Part shown: one piece after another, positions 8,584 to 16,842 of the stretch
Position numbering within the stretch: the stretch's first letter is position 1
Layout of the letters: the number at the start of each line of letters is the position of its first letter
Assembly: GCF_004331685.1 (NCBI RefSeq)
Contig: NZ_SJSM01000023.1
Span: 19,057 to 83,056 of the forward strand
From: Pedobacter hiemivivus
GTDB taxonomy: Bacteria; Bacteroidota; Bacteroidia; Sphingobacteriales; Sphingobacteriaceae
Length of the DNA stretch: 64,000 bases
Direction: 5' to 3'
Notes under the pieces: model-generated
The model's database searches: none
Told to the model about the DNA's origin: nothing
The model's input: only the letters and a program-made list of their open reading frames with translations
Made by a program: the position numbers and the translations under genes

Positions 8584-9837
8584 ATGAAGCTACAGAGATT
8601 ATTTTTATTATTCCTTTTTATATCCGTTGCCACTGCCAGTTTTGCCCAAACCAGTTCTGAACTGAAGCGGAACAAGGAGGCTATCCAGCGTGAAATTGAT
8701 TTGCTACAGCGAAATCTTAATCAGACTTCGAGTAGCAAGCGGTTGACTATGGGGCAGATCAGGGCCATCAACAGCAAGATTAGGCTGATGCAGAATAAAA
8801 TTGCTGTTATCAACTCTGAAGTGAAGAATCTGGACAATCAAATCCACGAAAACACTAATGAGGTACATACTTTAAAAAGCCAACTGGGGCAGTTAAAGAA
8901 TGAATACGCCGGAATGGTACGTTTTGCGCAGAGAAACAAGAATGCATACGATAAAATGATGTTTATTTTCGCTTCTGAGAGCTTTAATCAAGCTTATAAG
9001 CGGATTAAGTATTTCCAGCAATTTGGTCAATACCGTAAAAAACAAGCCGACTACATACAGGGAACTCAGAAGAAAATTGAGTATAAGATTGTGGTATTGG
9101 ATAAGAATCTAAAAGCGAAGAGTAATTTGCTGACAGAGCAAGAACATGAAAAAGTAAAGCTCGGCAAGAATAAAACTGAACAAGCCCAGATGCTGAATCA
9201 ATTCAGTAGACAGGAAAAGCAGTTTAGACAAGATATTGCTGTGCAGAAACGCAAGCAGGCAGAAATTGACCGCGCAATTAGAAATGCGATTCAACGTGAG
9301 ATAGAATTGGCTCGTAAAAAAGCAGAAGAGGAAGAGCGTTTGGCTGCGCAGAAGGCGATTGCAGAAGGCAGACCTGTACCGGTGACCAAAGAAAAAACTA
9401 CTAGTAATTATTTAACGGCTTCGCCAGAGTCGGCCAAGCTCTCTGCGGGCTTCGAAAATAATAGGGGTCGTTTACCTTGGCCTGTGGGTCAGTATTCGAT
9501 TGTAGAGCGTTTTGGTAACCATACGGAAGGACAAGCACATTACACCAATGATGGGATTAATATTCTTACAGAGCAAGGAGCAGCCGTTAAAGCTGTATTT
9601 GAGGGGGATGTATTGTTTGTAAGGGAGCTGTATGGCACTTATATCGTGGCCATACGTCATGGTGATTATTTTACCATCTATCAAAACTTAAAAACTGTTA
9701 ATGTTGCTAAAGGTAATAAAGTGGAAACGAAACAAACATTAGGGATTGTTGCTTCGAAGGAAGATGGGCCAATATTGCATTTTGAAATTATGAGGGGCCA
9801 AACGAAATTGAATCCTGAAGCCTGGATCGCAAAATAG
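8584..9837 (+). CDS. EnvC-like murein hydrolase activator, degenerate LytM domain
   Basis: 417 residues. A signal peptide (to about residue 21, ASFAQ) is followed by a long coiled coil (about 25-260, heptad-rich and Lys/Glu/Gln-rich) and a C-terminal M23/LytM domain (about 300-417). The zinc site is broken: the positions for the first His and Asp are Asn322 and Asn326 (NDGINI), the YxH motif reads YQN (Asn368), and only His399 (LHFEI) remains. As in E. coli EnvC, a coiled coil plus an inactive LytM domain suggests a periplasmic activator of N-acetylmuramoyl-L-alanine amidases in cell separation rather than a peptidase. Target amidase not in this window. Confidence 0.88.
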   Translation: MKLQRLFLLFLFISVATASFAQTSSELKRNKEAIQREIDLLQRNLNQTSSSKRLTMGQIRAINSKIRLMQNKIAVINSEVKNLDNQIHENTNEVHTLKSQLGQLKNEYAGMVRFAQRNKNAYDKMMFIFASESFNQAYKRIKYFQQFGQYRKKQADYIQGTQKKIEYKIVVLDKNLKAKSNLLTEQEHEKVKLGKNKTEQAQMLNQFSRQEKQFRQDIAVQKRKQAEIDRAIRNAIQREIELARKKAEEEERLAAQKAIAEGRPVPVTKEKTTSNYLTASPESAKLSAGFENNRGRLPWPVGQYSIVERFGNHTEGQAHYTNDGINILTEQGAAVKAVFEGDVLFVRELYGTYIVAIRHGDYFTIYQNLKTVNVAKGNKVETKQTLGIVASKEDGPILHFEIMRGQTKLNPEAWIAK

Positions 9838-9871
9838 GAGGAAAAGCCTTACCTTCGTGGCAAAAAAATAA

Positions 9872-10549
9872 ATGCTTGAAATTGTATACCAGGACGACCA
9901 TTTAATTGCGATCAATAAACCTCATGGATTGCTTGTACACCGGTCATCAATTGCCAGTGATGCCAAAGAATTTGCCTTACAGCTATTAAGAGACCAGGTT
10001 GGCCGACACGTTAGCCCGGTACATAGACTAGATAGAAAAACAGGAGGCTTACTTTTGTTTGCCTTCGATAAAGATGTAGAGATCGCCATGCATCAACAAT
10101 TTAAAAATGGGGAGGTGATCAAGAAGTACCTGGCCATACTCCGTGGCTATGCCCCAGATCAATTAGATATCGATTATCCGCTTGTTAAAGAGAACGGCGC
10201 AATCCAGGAAGCCTTTACCTCATTTGTTACTTTAAAACGTGCCGAAATTGATGTGGCCTTGGGAAAACACCCAACTTCCCGCTATTCTCTGGTAGAGGCA
10301 ACACCTACTACAGGTCGTATGCACCAGTTGCGTAAACATTTTGCGCATATCTTTTACCCTATTATAGGAGATAGGAAGCATGGTTGTAATAAACAGAATA
10401 AGTTTTTTAAAGAGCAATGGGAGATGACCACCATGTTACTCCATGCTTCTGAGTTGAGCTTTAAACATCCGGTAAGCGGACTGCAAATTGATTTGAAAGC
10501 TCCGGTTCAATCCGAGTTTTTAAGGATGATGGAGCTGATGAAATGGTGA
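9872..10549 (+). CDS. truC: RluA-family pseudouridine synthase, TruC-like
   Basis: A 225-residue pseudouridine synthase. The catalytic Asp54 sits in the HRLDRKTGG signature, and GRMHQLRKHFAH is the second conserved RNA/uridine-binding motif. There is no N-terminal S4 domain, which fits the short TruC type that modifies U65 of tRNA; assignment to TruC rather than another short RluA member is by length and overall look. It begins 34 bases after the EnvC-like gene and may be read from the same transcript, though TACCTTCG at 9853-9860 resembles a -7 box. Confidence 0.82.
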   Translation: MLEIVYQDDHLIAINKPHGLLVHRSSIASDAKEFALQLLRDQVGRHVSPVHRLDRKTGGLLLFAFDKDVEIAMHQQFKNGEVIKKYLAILRGYAPDQLDIDYPLVKENGAIQEAFTSFVTLKRAEIDVALGKHPTSRYSLVEATPTTGRMHQLRKHFAHIFYPIIGDRKHGCNKQNKFFKEQWEMTTMLLHASELSFKHPVSGLQIDLKAPVQSEFLRMMELMKW

Positions 10550-10745
10550 AAGTTTTGCACACTCTTCGGAGTTATCAACAGGAGGTTTGTTGGGAGTGAT
10601 TTCTATTCTTTTGCAGTAGAGCGAGTTATAAAAAAGGTCAGATTTTATAACTTAATGTTAGTAAAATTTATCATCTTCGCACTCCCAAAACGACTGGTCT
10701 TTCCATCGTTTTATTATTATAAACCACAAAATATTAAAGAAAAAT

Positions 10746-12179
10746 ATGCAATACACTTGTACACAAGTATGGAATAACTGTCTTCAAATTATAAAGGATA
10801 ATATCCCGGCCCAGAGCTTCAAAACCTGGTTCGAACCGATATCAGCCCTTAAGCTGGAAGATAGGGTTTTAACTGTACAGGTACCTAGTTTGTTCTTCTA
10901 CGAATGGTTAGAAGAGCATTATGTAGGCTTGCTGCGAAAAACTGTAAAACAACAACTCGGCGATGAAGGTAGGTTAGAGTATAATATCGTTGTAGATAAG
11001 TCGACAACAAATGGTGCTTTGCCCTACACAACCAACATGCCGTCAAATGGTAACGGATCTACCAACAGGAAGCAGTCAATGCCGGTTCCTGTAAACATCA
11101 ATAGGGACATCAAAAATCCTTTTGTAATTCCGGGATTGAAGAAGATGAATGTAGACCCTCAGTTGAACGCAAGTTATACTTTTGAGGCCTATGTAGAGGG
11201 AGACTGTAATCGTCTGGCACGTTCGGCCGGACACGCTGTAGCAGCAAAGCCAGGTGCTACATCATTTAACCCGCTGATGATCTACGGAGCATCAGGTTTA
11301 GGTAAAACTCACTTGGTTCAGGCCATCGGTAATGAGATCAGAAGAAGCTTACCAGACAAGTTGGTAATTTATGTGTCTTGTGAGAAGTTCTGCCAGCAGT
11401 TTGTAGAATCATTGAAAAACAACACGATCAATGATTTTGTGAACTTCTACCAGGCAATGGATGTAATCATCATGGATGATGTACACAACTTTGCAGGAAA
11501 AGAAAAGACACAAGATATCTTCTTCCACATTTTTAACCATTTACACCAGTCAGGAAAGCAGATCATCATTACTTCTGATAAAGCACCTAAAGATTTATCA
11601 GGATTGGAAGAACGTCTTTTAAGTCGTTTCAAATGGGGCCTTTCAGCTGATCTACAGGTACCAGAATTAGAGACAAGGATCGCTATTCTGAGAAAGAAAA
11701 TGTATGCTGATGGTATTGATTTACCAGATGAGGTTGTAGAATACGTTGCACATAACATTGACAACAACGTACGTGAGCTAGAAGGAGCGATGGTATCTTT
11801 ATTGGCACAATCGACCATGAACAAGAAAGAGATAGATTTGCAATTGGCTAAATCTATGCTTAAAAACTTCATCAAGAACACGACTAAAGAGGTTTCTATG
11901 GATTACATCCAGAAATTGGTTTGTGACTACTTTGAAGTACCTGTCCACTTGCTTAAAGCGCCTACTCGTAAACGTGAGGTTGTACAGGCTCGTCAGATCT
12001 CCATGTACCTTGCTAAAGGAATGACTAAAAGTTCACTAAAAACTATCGGTGCATTTTTTGGAGGAAGAGATCACTCGACTGTAATTTATGCTTGCCAGAC
12101 TGTAGAGGATTTAATCCAGACAGACAAGAAATTTAGGGCTTACGTAAACGATATTGAAAAGAAACTAAAGATGAGCTAA
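10746..12179 (+). CDS. dnaA: chromosomal replication initiator DnaA
   Basis: A 477-residue AAA+ initiator. Domain I (1-80, partner binding) starts VWNNCLQIIKDNIPAQSFKTW; domain II is a short Asn/Ser-rich linker (85-120); domain III carries Walker A GASGLGKT (181-188) and Walker B with Asp244-Asp245 (IIMDDVH); domain IV ends with the DnaA-box-binding GGRDHSTVIYA motif. The 196-base upstream gap contains one degenerate DnaA-box-like 9-mer (TTATCAACA at 10572) but no cluster, so this is not evidently oriC. dnaN does not follow. Confidence 0.97.
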   Translation: MQYTCTQVWNNCLQIIKDNIPAQSFKTWFEPISALKLEDRVLTVQVPSLFFYEWLEEHYVGLLRKTVKQQLGDEGRLEYNIVVDKSTTNGALPYTTNMPSNGNGSTNRKQSMPVPVNINRDIKNPFVIPGLKKMNVDPQLNASYTFEAYVEGDCNRLARSAGHAVAAKPGATSFNPLMIYGASGLGKTHLVQAIGNEIRRSLPDKLVIYVSCEKFCQQFVESLKNNTINDFVNFYQAMDVIIMDDVHNFAGKEKTQDIFFHIFNHLHQSGKQIIITSDKAPKDLSGLEERLLSRFKWGLSADLQVPELETRIAILRKKMYADGIDLPDEVVEYVAHNIDNNVRELEGAMVSLLAQSTMNKKEIDLQLAKSMLKNFIKNTTKEVSMDYIQKLVCDYFEVPVHLLKAPTRKREVVQARQISMYLAKGMTKSSLKTIGAFFGGRDHSTVIYACQTVEDLIQTDKKFRAYVNDIEKKLKMS

Positions 12180-12261
12180 GGCTCATCTTTAGCCTAAGTG
12201 CAAGATGATCAGAATGATCGGAGAAGGTGGTAAGATTTTAGGGAAAAACTTTCAAAAAAAG

Positions 12262-12292
12262 TTTGGATGATTAGCTGAGAATACTACCTTTG
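12262..12292 (+). promoter_or_regulatory. promoter of tRNA-Glu
   Basis: TTTG at 12262-12265, a 19-base spacer and TACCTTTG at 12285-12292 form the best Bacteroidota-type (-33/-7) promoter in the window. The mature tRNA starts 22 bases after the -7 box. Confidence 0.75.
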
Positions 12293-12313
12293 CAGCGCTG
12301 AAAGGCAGAAAAT

Positions 12314-12385
12314 GGCCCGCTCGTCTACCGGTTAGGACGCCAGATTTTCATTCTGGAAATAGGGGTTCGATTCCCCTGCGGGCTA
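12314..12385 (+). tRNA. tRNA-Glu (anticodon TTC)
   Basis: All arms fold by eye: a 7-bp acceptor stem (GGCCCGC with GCGGGCT, one G-U pair), a D arm with GGTTAGGACG, anticodon stem CCAGA/TCTGG with loop TTTTCAT and anticodon TTC at 12347-12349, and a T arm AGGGG-TTCGATT-CCCCT. The 3' CCA is not encoded. It is a single tRNA with its own promoter and a terminator about 40 bases downstream. Confidence 0.96.
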
Positions 12386-12423
12386 CAATAATAAATGCTA
12401 AAAATATAGCTGTCTAAACAATT

Positions 12424-12448
12424 AAAACCCATCTTTATGATGGGTTTT
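12424..12448 (+). terminator. intrinsic terminator of tRNA-Glu
   Basis: Perfect 10-bp inverted repeat AAAACCCATC / GATGGGTTTT around a 5-base loop, ending in a T-run. Confidence 0.8.
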
Positions 12449-12571
12449 GTGTTGGCTTAGCAACCGATTTTCCCTATGTATCGAATACGGATGGCTTCTT
12501 AGGCTCTCCATCAACTATGCCTCGCAAACTAGCCAACGACGAATAATATAGATAGTAGAGTTTTATTATCG

Positions 12572-12579
12572 TAAATTTG
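12572..12579 (+). promoter_or_regulatory. candidate -7 box abutting the cheB-like gene
   Basis: TAAATTTG matches TAnnTTTG and ends 4 bases before the ATG at 12584; a matching TTTG -33 box is not seen. If used, the mRNA would be leaderless. Confidence 0.4.
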
Positions 12580-12583
12580 TCTT

Positions 12584-13618
12584 ATGTCTGGCGAAAAAAC
12601 TTCCGGGAAAAAATCAAAGATCAAACATATCGTTGTTATTGGTGCTTCTGCCGGCGGGCTGAAAGCCTTGTCCGGGTTAGTCAGTCAGCTACCGCTGGAT
12701 TTCCCTGCACCATTGTTGATCGTACAGCATATTTCCGCTGACGCCAGCGGTGACGTACTTTTGAATTCGTTGAAGCAGCATGGAAGACTTCCGTGCCAGC
12801 ATGCACGAAGCGGTGACAGCATCAAACCGGGCAATATTTACCTTGCTCCTTCTGACCATCATATGTTGGTCGATAAAGGCGACCGTTTGTTAATAACAAA
12901 GGGTGCCGCCGAAAACCGTTCCCGGCCAGGCATTGATCCGCTTTTCCGTTCGGCCGCAATCCATTACAGGAACAAAACAATCGGAATTATCCTTACCGGC
13001 TATCTTGATGATGGTACATCAGGTCTGAGTGCTGTACAAAGATGCGGTGGGATAACAATAGTACAGGACCCTAAGGATGCAGAGTATCCCGATATGCCTG
13101 AGAATGCCCTGAATCAGATGAAGGTAGATTATTGCATTCCATTGGCCGAAATAGGAAGCATACTCGTACGTCTAGCCTCAACAAAGACCGGTGGAAATTT
13201 CCCCGTTCCCCAAGACCTGCTTATCGAGGGAAAAATTGCGGAAAGGGTGGTCAGTGACCTGAACGCCGTAAATACTTTAGGTGACCAGGTACCGTTTAAC
13301 TGTCCTGGCTGTGGTGGTGTTTTGTGGCAAATAGAAACAAAAGGCTCAAAACTAAGGTTCCGTTGCCATGTTGGCCATGCGTATACAGCGGCTTCGCTGC
13401 TTGCAGAACAAACCAGTAAGATTGAGGAAACCATGTGGACCGCTTTGCGCATGTTTGAGGAAAAAAGGAACCTGCTGACTACGATGGCTAAAAGCCAGAC
13501 AGGGGCACCTGCAAAGATGTCAAAGGAACGGACCACCCTGATGCAAGTGCACATTGAAAGGATTAGGACAGTCTTGCTGGCCGACGACAAGGCGACACGA
13601 AGTGATACACCTAAATAA
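12584..13618 (+). CDS. CheB-type protein-glutamate methylesterase domain protein
   Basis: 344 residues. The CheB methylesterase domain (about 14-200) keeps its catalytic residues: Ser22 (GASAGG), His49 (VQHIS) and Asp142 or Asp143 (GYLDDGTSG). There is no N-terminal receiver domain. A C-terminal extension has a CPGC pair and CHVGHAY, which could bind a metal, followed by a helical tail. Proteins of this build are common outside chemotaxis clusters in Bacteroidota, and no che genes are nearby, so the role in chemotaxis is doubtful. It is a lone gene and its codon use looks somewhat more GC-rich than its neighbours. Confidence 0.8.
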   Translation: MSGEKTSGKKSKIKHIVVIGASAGGLKALSGLVSQLPLDFPAPLLIVQHISADASGDVLLNSLKQHGRLPCQHARSGDSIKPGNIYLAPSDHHMLVDKGDRLLITKGAAENRSRPGIDPLFRSAAIHYRNKTIGIILTGYLDDGTSGLSAVQRCGGITIVQDPKDAEYPDMPENALNQMKVDYCIPLAEIGSILVRLASTKTGGNFPVPQDLLIEGKIAERVVSDLNAVNTLGDQVPFNCPGCGGVLWQIETKGSKLRFRCHVGHAYTAASLLAEQTSKIEETMWTALRMFEEKRNLLTTMAKSQTGAPAKMSKERTTLMQVHIERIRTVLLADDKATRSDTPK

Positions 13619-13719
13619 AATTTTGATAAGTGCAATCAATTATTAGTTATTGTATTAATAATACCCATTTATGTAATGATCTGAAAGTATATGAAAAATA
13701 AATTAACAAATTTTCCTAT

Positions 13720-14097
13720 TCAAGACTGCTTCCGCATGCTTTGTTTAATTTTTTCCCTGTGTTGTTCACCCCAGGCACTAAGTTCAGTCAACACATTTTT
13801 TTAAGTCAGGCTATAACTGGTTGCTTCGTAAACAATACTTACCGGTTGGGTAGGATACACGTTACGTTTGATAAAGTCATTCAATTCTAAATCTTTTAAT
13901 TCTTTAGCTAAGACCTTGGAGGATATCCCAGTGACTTCATTCTGAATCTCATTGAAACGCTGGGACGATTGTACAAGGGAAAGGATCAAAGCCAACTTCC
14001 ATTTCCCATTAAGCACGTATAATGCATCAAGAATGTTTTTAAGCGATCCTTCGCATTCTGCCTTGCATGGTAATGGCTGATTTTTAATGATTTTCAT
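13720..14097 (-). pseudogene. HxlR-family regulator interrupted by an in-frame TAA
   Basis: A winged-helix regulator of the HxlR family (VLNGKWKLALILSL, then QRFNEIQNEVTGISSKVLAKELKDLE). From the likely start at 14097 it reads 98 residues and stops at a TAA (13801-13803) after ATSYSLT. The same frame then continues without a shift through KNVLTELSAWGEQHR to a TGA at 13720, which is the usual C-terminal helix (xWGxxHR) of the family. A single nonsense change at one codon therefore truncates it; the lost helix normally forms the dimer. The alternative start at 14115 would run into the operator and is less likely. It is divergent from the azoreductase gene, which is also broken. Confidence 0.75.
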
Positions 14098-14103
14098 AAC
14101 AGC

Positions 14104-14111
14104 AAAGATAG
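14104..14111 (-). promoter_or_regulatory. -7 box of the HxlR gene
   Basis: On the minus strand TATCTTTG matches TAnnTTTG and ends 6 bases before the ATG at 14097. The palindromic operator covers the region just upstream of it. Confidence 0.45.
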
Positions 14112-14115
14112 TCAC

Positions 14116-14147
14116 TTACCCCGATGTAAGCGCTTACCTTTGGGTAA
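14116..14147. promoter_or_regulatory. nested palindromic operator between HxlR and azoreductase genes
   Basis: A perfect 12-bp palindrome GTAAGCGCTTAC (14126-14137) is framed at 4 bases on each side by TTACCC (14116-14121) and GGGTAA (14142-14147), itself an inverted repeat. The 32-base block is symmetric and lies between two divergent promoters, where HxlR-type autorepressors usually bind. Confidence 0.6.
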
Positions 14148-14175
14148 CGACTAACTTTTTATCACCTGGTAGCCC

Positions 14176-14183
14176 TAGTTTTG
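14176..14183 (+). promoter_or_regulatory. -7 box of the azoreductase gene
   Basis: TAGTTTTG matches TAnnTTTG 25 bases before the ATG at 14209, just downstream of the operator. Confidence 0.45.
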
Positions 14184-14208
14184 CTCTTGATAACTAATCA
14201 ATAAATTT

Positions 14209-14812
14209 ATGAAACATATCCTTCATTTAAAATCAAGTATACAAGGTGCAACATCGTACAGCATTAAACTAGGTCATGCCATCATCGGGGAAATTCAGGA
14301 AAAGTATCCAGGTAGCACAGTTGAGGAATTAAATCTGGTCGATATTGAAATACCACATCTTAAACCTGAAGTCCTTCATGCATTCTTATATTCCCAGCGA
14401 TCAGCTGACTGAAGCGGAAAGGGAATCTATCCGACTTTCTGATCGTTTAGTTAAACAATTATTCGCTGCAGACATCATCGTAATTGGGGCACCACTGATT
14501 AACTTTACTATTCATTCGGCACTAAAGGCATGGATTGATCATATTACGAGGGCAGGAATAACTTTTGGGTATGGTGAAAACGGCCCTATAGGAAAGGTTA
14601 CCGGAAAAAAAGTTTATGTAGCCATGTCATCCGGAGGAGTTTATTCAGAAGGACCCGGGAAAGCCAACGACTTTGTTGCACCTTATTTAAAAGCTTTTCT
14701 TGGGTTTTTAGGTATGACAGATCTTACGGTATTTCGTGCTGAGGGACTAAAAGTGCCGGGAATTAAAGATTACGCTTTTGACAAAGCAATTAAAAGTATA
14801 AAGATTCATTAA
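14209..14812 (+). pseudogene. azoR: FMN-dependent NADH-azoreductase/quinone reductase, frameshifted
   Basis: The flavodoxin-fold azoreductase is split between two frames. Frame 1 (from 14209) encodes the N-terminal part through EVLHAFL and then runs to a TGA at 14410. Frame 2 picks up at 14390 with IPSDQLTEAERESIRLSD and runs to 14812, containing the ADIIVIGAPLINF strand, LKAWIDHITRAG and the SGGVYSEG segment. Dropping one base near 14389 would join them into a normal protein of about 200 residues. So one inserted base disrupts the gene (or the assembly has an error here). The family reduces quinones and azo compounds using NADH. Confidence 0.8.
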
Positions 14813-14816
14813 AATA

Positions 14817-14848
14817 AAATCCCGCTTTACGAAAGTAGAGCGGGATTT
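14817..14848. terminator. bidirectional intrinsic terminator
   Basis: A 14-bp stem (AAATCCCGCT paired with AGCGGGATTT, extended by TTAC/GTAG with one T-G pair) closed by a GAAA tetraloop. It separates the convergent azoreductase and the 82-residue gene and has A/T runs on both sides. Confidence 0.8.
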
Positions 14849-14854
14849 ATACTT

Positions 14855-15103
14855 TTATATGAAGTTTACCTCAAAGGCGCCATAACTCAGCATTTCTGCA
14901 TTGTGCGAAACGAAGAGCTTCAAATCTAACCTTTCGATCAGATCTTTAGCTTGGGTAATGTTTCGGTGCATGTCGTTGATTCCCCTGATCTCAATGCCTT
15001 TTGTCATCATTTTAAATTTGCTTGGCTCGAATTTTTCAATGAATTTTTGCAGATCTGTGCTGACCTTTAATTGTGTTTTTTCCATGTTAATATAGTCTTG
15101 CAA
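14855..15103 (-). CDS. small hypothetical protein
   Basis: 82 residues (76 from the inner Met in MEKTQLKV, 15085). No signal peptide or membrane segment; charged, likely a small soluble cytosolic protein. I do not recognise a family. Its real-gene status rests on balanced composition, an adjoining strong terminator and no competing better frame. The opposite strand also has a 64-residue open frame, but its product is hydrophobic and cysteine/leucine-biased in the way shadow frames are. Confidence 0.55.
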   Translation of the reverse strand: MQDYINMEKTQLKVSTDLQKFIEKFEPSKFKMMTKGIEIRGINDMHRNITQAKDLIERLDLKLFVSHNAEMLSYGAFEVNFI

Positions 15104-15270
15104 TTTGATGCAAAATAAATCATACTGTTTTAACTTACTGGTAGCTCTATGTTATGGTTTGATTATCCTTAACAGTTCACGATGATTTAACACGGGTTTA
15201 ATAAAGCATCTTTAAATTTGTCATATAAATATTTGGTTAGTATTTATAAGTTTAGGTTTAGTTGATAATA

Positions 15271-15299
15271 AAGGGTTCTGGCTGGTTACCGGAACCCTT
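15271..15299. terminator. intrinsic terminator after the SnoaL-like gene
   Basis: An 11-bp stem (AAGGGTTCTGG with CCGGAACCCTT, one T-G pair, 7-base loop) lies just after the stop of the minus-strand gene at 15307. The plus-strand side has the cleaner T-run. Confidence 0.6.
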
Positions 15300-15306
15300 C
15301 TCTTTT

Positions 15307-15669
15307 TTAACCCATTCTGTAAAAGAATTCGTCTGAGGCGATTTTTCCGTCTTTTACTTCATAGACACAGATCTCGCTCATCGCCATTCTTCCATGCGCT
15401 TTATAAGTGGCATCAATATTCATAACGATTGCAAAATGGCTGTCCACAACAATAGGGTCTGAGCAGGAGGCGCTGTGAATTTCTTCTACGCTTTCTTCCC
15501 ACTTAAGGGTTTTGTTTTTAACGGCTTCTTTACCTTCGGTCAGTTCCATGTCTGACCCTTTGGGCTCTTTACTGATCACATTTTCTGCATAAAGCTCTTC
15601 AATGGCCTGATCATTTTTACCTTCACGGCATAGCTGTACCAATTTGTCAGCAACTTCTTGTGTTGTCAT
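15307..15669 (-). CDS. SnoaL/NTF2-like protein
   Basis: A 120-residue cone-shaped alpha+beta protein of the NTF2-like/SnoaL superfamily: N-terminal helices (VADKLVQLCREGK, AIEELYAENV), an EGKEAVKNK turn, then the strands IHSASCSDPIVVDSHFAIVM and MSEICVYEVKDGKIASDEFFY. Such proteins bind small hydrophobic ligands or act as isomerases or hydrolases, but sequence alone does not show which. No signal peptide, so cytosolic. It is a single-gene unit between a terminator and a 276-base gap. Confidence 0.75.
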   Translation of the reverse strand: MTTQEVADKLVQLCREGKNDQAIEELYAENVISKEPKGSDMELTEGKEAVKNKTLKWEESVEEIHSASCSDPIVVDSHFAIVMNIDATYKAHGRMAMSEICVYEVKDGKIASDEFFYRMG

Positions 15670-15945
15670 ACGATTTTAATTAGTTGTGCCCTAAGTTATT
15701 CAAAACCTGTGCCTTAATTGTTCAGTACGTTTTATATTTGGGTTAATAAAAAAGTACAAATAATCGCATCATTATTTTCCTACAGGCTACAAGCCCCTGT
15801 ACAAATGTTCTGTTTAGAAAATAAATCCGTCAATTACGATTGTAAAGACTCAAACCTATTAACCTGAAGCTTTTATTTTTACTGAGAATTTTAAAAAGGT
15901 CACTATATTGTAAAGACAATTTTTGAATTGCTAATCTGACTTTAT
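15670..15945. other. intergenic region with a hairpin
   Basis: No gene seen. At 15781-15801 TACAGGCT / AGCC-CTGTA forms a hairpin with one bulged base and no T-run; its role is unknown. The region separates divergent genes. Confidence 0.5.
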
Positions 15946-16842
15946 ATGCAACGTTCTATTCAAACCAAAGTAAGATGTATAGCGCTTGTTATTTTAATGC
16001 ATTCTTCTTTAAGTATTTTGGCCAGTCCACAATTACCGGATTATATCATTTATAAAAATGATACTATTGCGACCTATAATTTGCTGGTTGAACAATATCT
16101 GCAAAAGTACGAGCATGTTGATCGGGAACAATTATTTGGTTTGAGTTTCCGTGATGGAGGATCGTTTAATTGCTGGAGAGGTTACCAAGCTATTTATAAA
16201 ATAGAGAATGATAGTCTTTTTCTTGCGGATATTATCGATTGTGGCAGCCTTCGAAAGACGTTATTAGATAAAAGTACTTCAATTAAAAAGATGCAGGCAA
16301 TTTTTAGAGATAGGCTTACGAATGGCAAAGTATTCATTAGTTGGTTTTCTGGCGATCTAAATTTTCCGTTAACAAATAAAATAGTAAGATGGGATGGCGT
16401 TTTTAGTACTATTTATGAGAAGGAGAAAATACTACATATTTCTAACGGGAATGTATCAAATATTGAGAATATAAATAATTATGTTGACGACCCTAAAGCC
16501 ATCAATCGAGAGTATAAAGTTAAAATCCCTGACATCTTGTTTGAAAAACTCAAAAGGATTAAATGGAAGGCTTCAGATGACTGTGATTGCTCTGAAAAGT
16601 ATTTGATAACAATCGACGAGTATGGTAAGATTTCGAAAATTAATATGCTTAGGTATGAGTTAGAGGAAAAAATTGACCGGCAGGAAAGAAAAGAATACGA
16701 TTATTGTACCAGTACCATGCTCAAAGCATTAAAAAGCCTCAGATTTGATATTATTAAAAACAAAGGGAAACCTATATCGGAGGATGTTTATTTAGAAATT
16801 TGGATTGAGGAGAGTGGCGAGATCAAAAACTGGACAAATTGA
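15946..16842 (+). CDS. exported hypothetical protein
   Basis: 298 residues with a signal peptide (MHSSLSILASP, cleavage near residue 28). I do not recognise the N-terminal part. The last 100 residues (YLITIDEYGKISKINM... CTSTMLKALKSLRFD... GKPISEDVYLEIWIEE) have the pattern of a TonB-C-like or periplasmic domain: a strand with a DxxG turn, a helix ending in a conserved Cys, and a final strand. That likeness is by eye and weak. It stands alone and meets the minus-strand operon end to end (20-base overlap with the small ORF). Confidence 0.6.
   Translation: MQRSIQTKVRCIALVILMHSSLSILASPQLPDYIIYKNDTIATYNLLVEQYLQKYEHVDREQLFGLSFRDGGSFNCWRGYQAIYKIENDSLFLADIIDCGSLRKTLLDKSTSIKKMQAIFRDRLTNGKVFISWFSGDLNFPLTNKIVRWDGVFSTIYEKEKILHISNGNVSNIENINNYVDDPKAINREYKVKIPDILFEKLKRIKWKASDDCDCSEKYLITIDEYGKISKINMLRYELEEKIDRQERKEYDYCTSTMLKALKSLRFDIIKNKGKPISEDVYLEIWIEESGEIKNWTN

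Larger units (their letters stand above)
12386..12583. other. intergenic gap after the tRNA
   Basis: Apart from the tRNA terminator (12424-12448) and a candidate -7 box for the next gene (12572-12579) I see no gene or structure here. Confidence 0.6.

Noticed and set aside
10550..10745. Possible replication origin upstream of dnaA
   Set aside because: Only one DnaA-box-like 9-mer (TTATCAACA at 10572) with a mismatch to the consensus, no cluster and no repeat array; dnaN is not adjacent.
14901..15095. Plus-strand 64-residue open frame
   Set aside because: It lies opposite the 82-residue minus-strand gene, which has better composition and a proper terminator.
15781..15801. Riboswitch or terminator
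   Set aside because: A short hairpin with a bulge, no T-run and no further conserved elements; the function cannot be supported.
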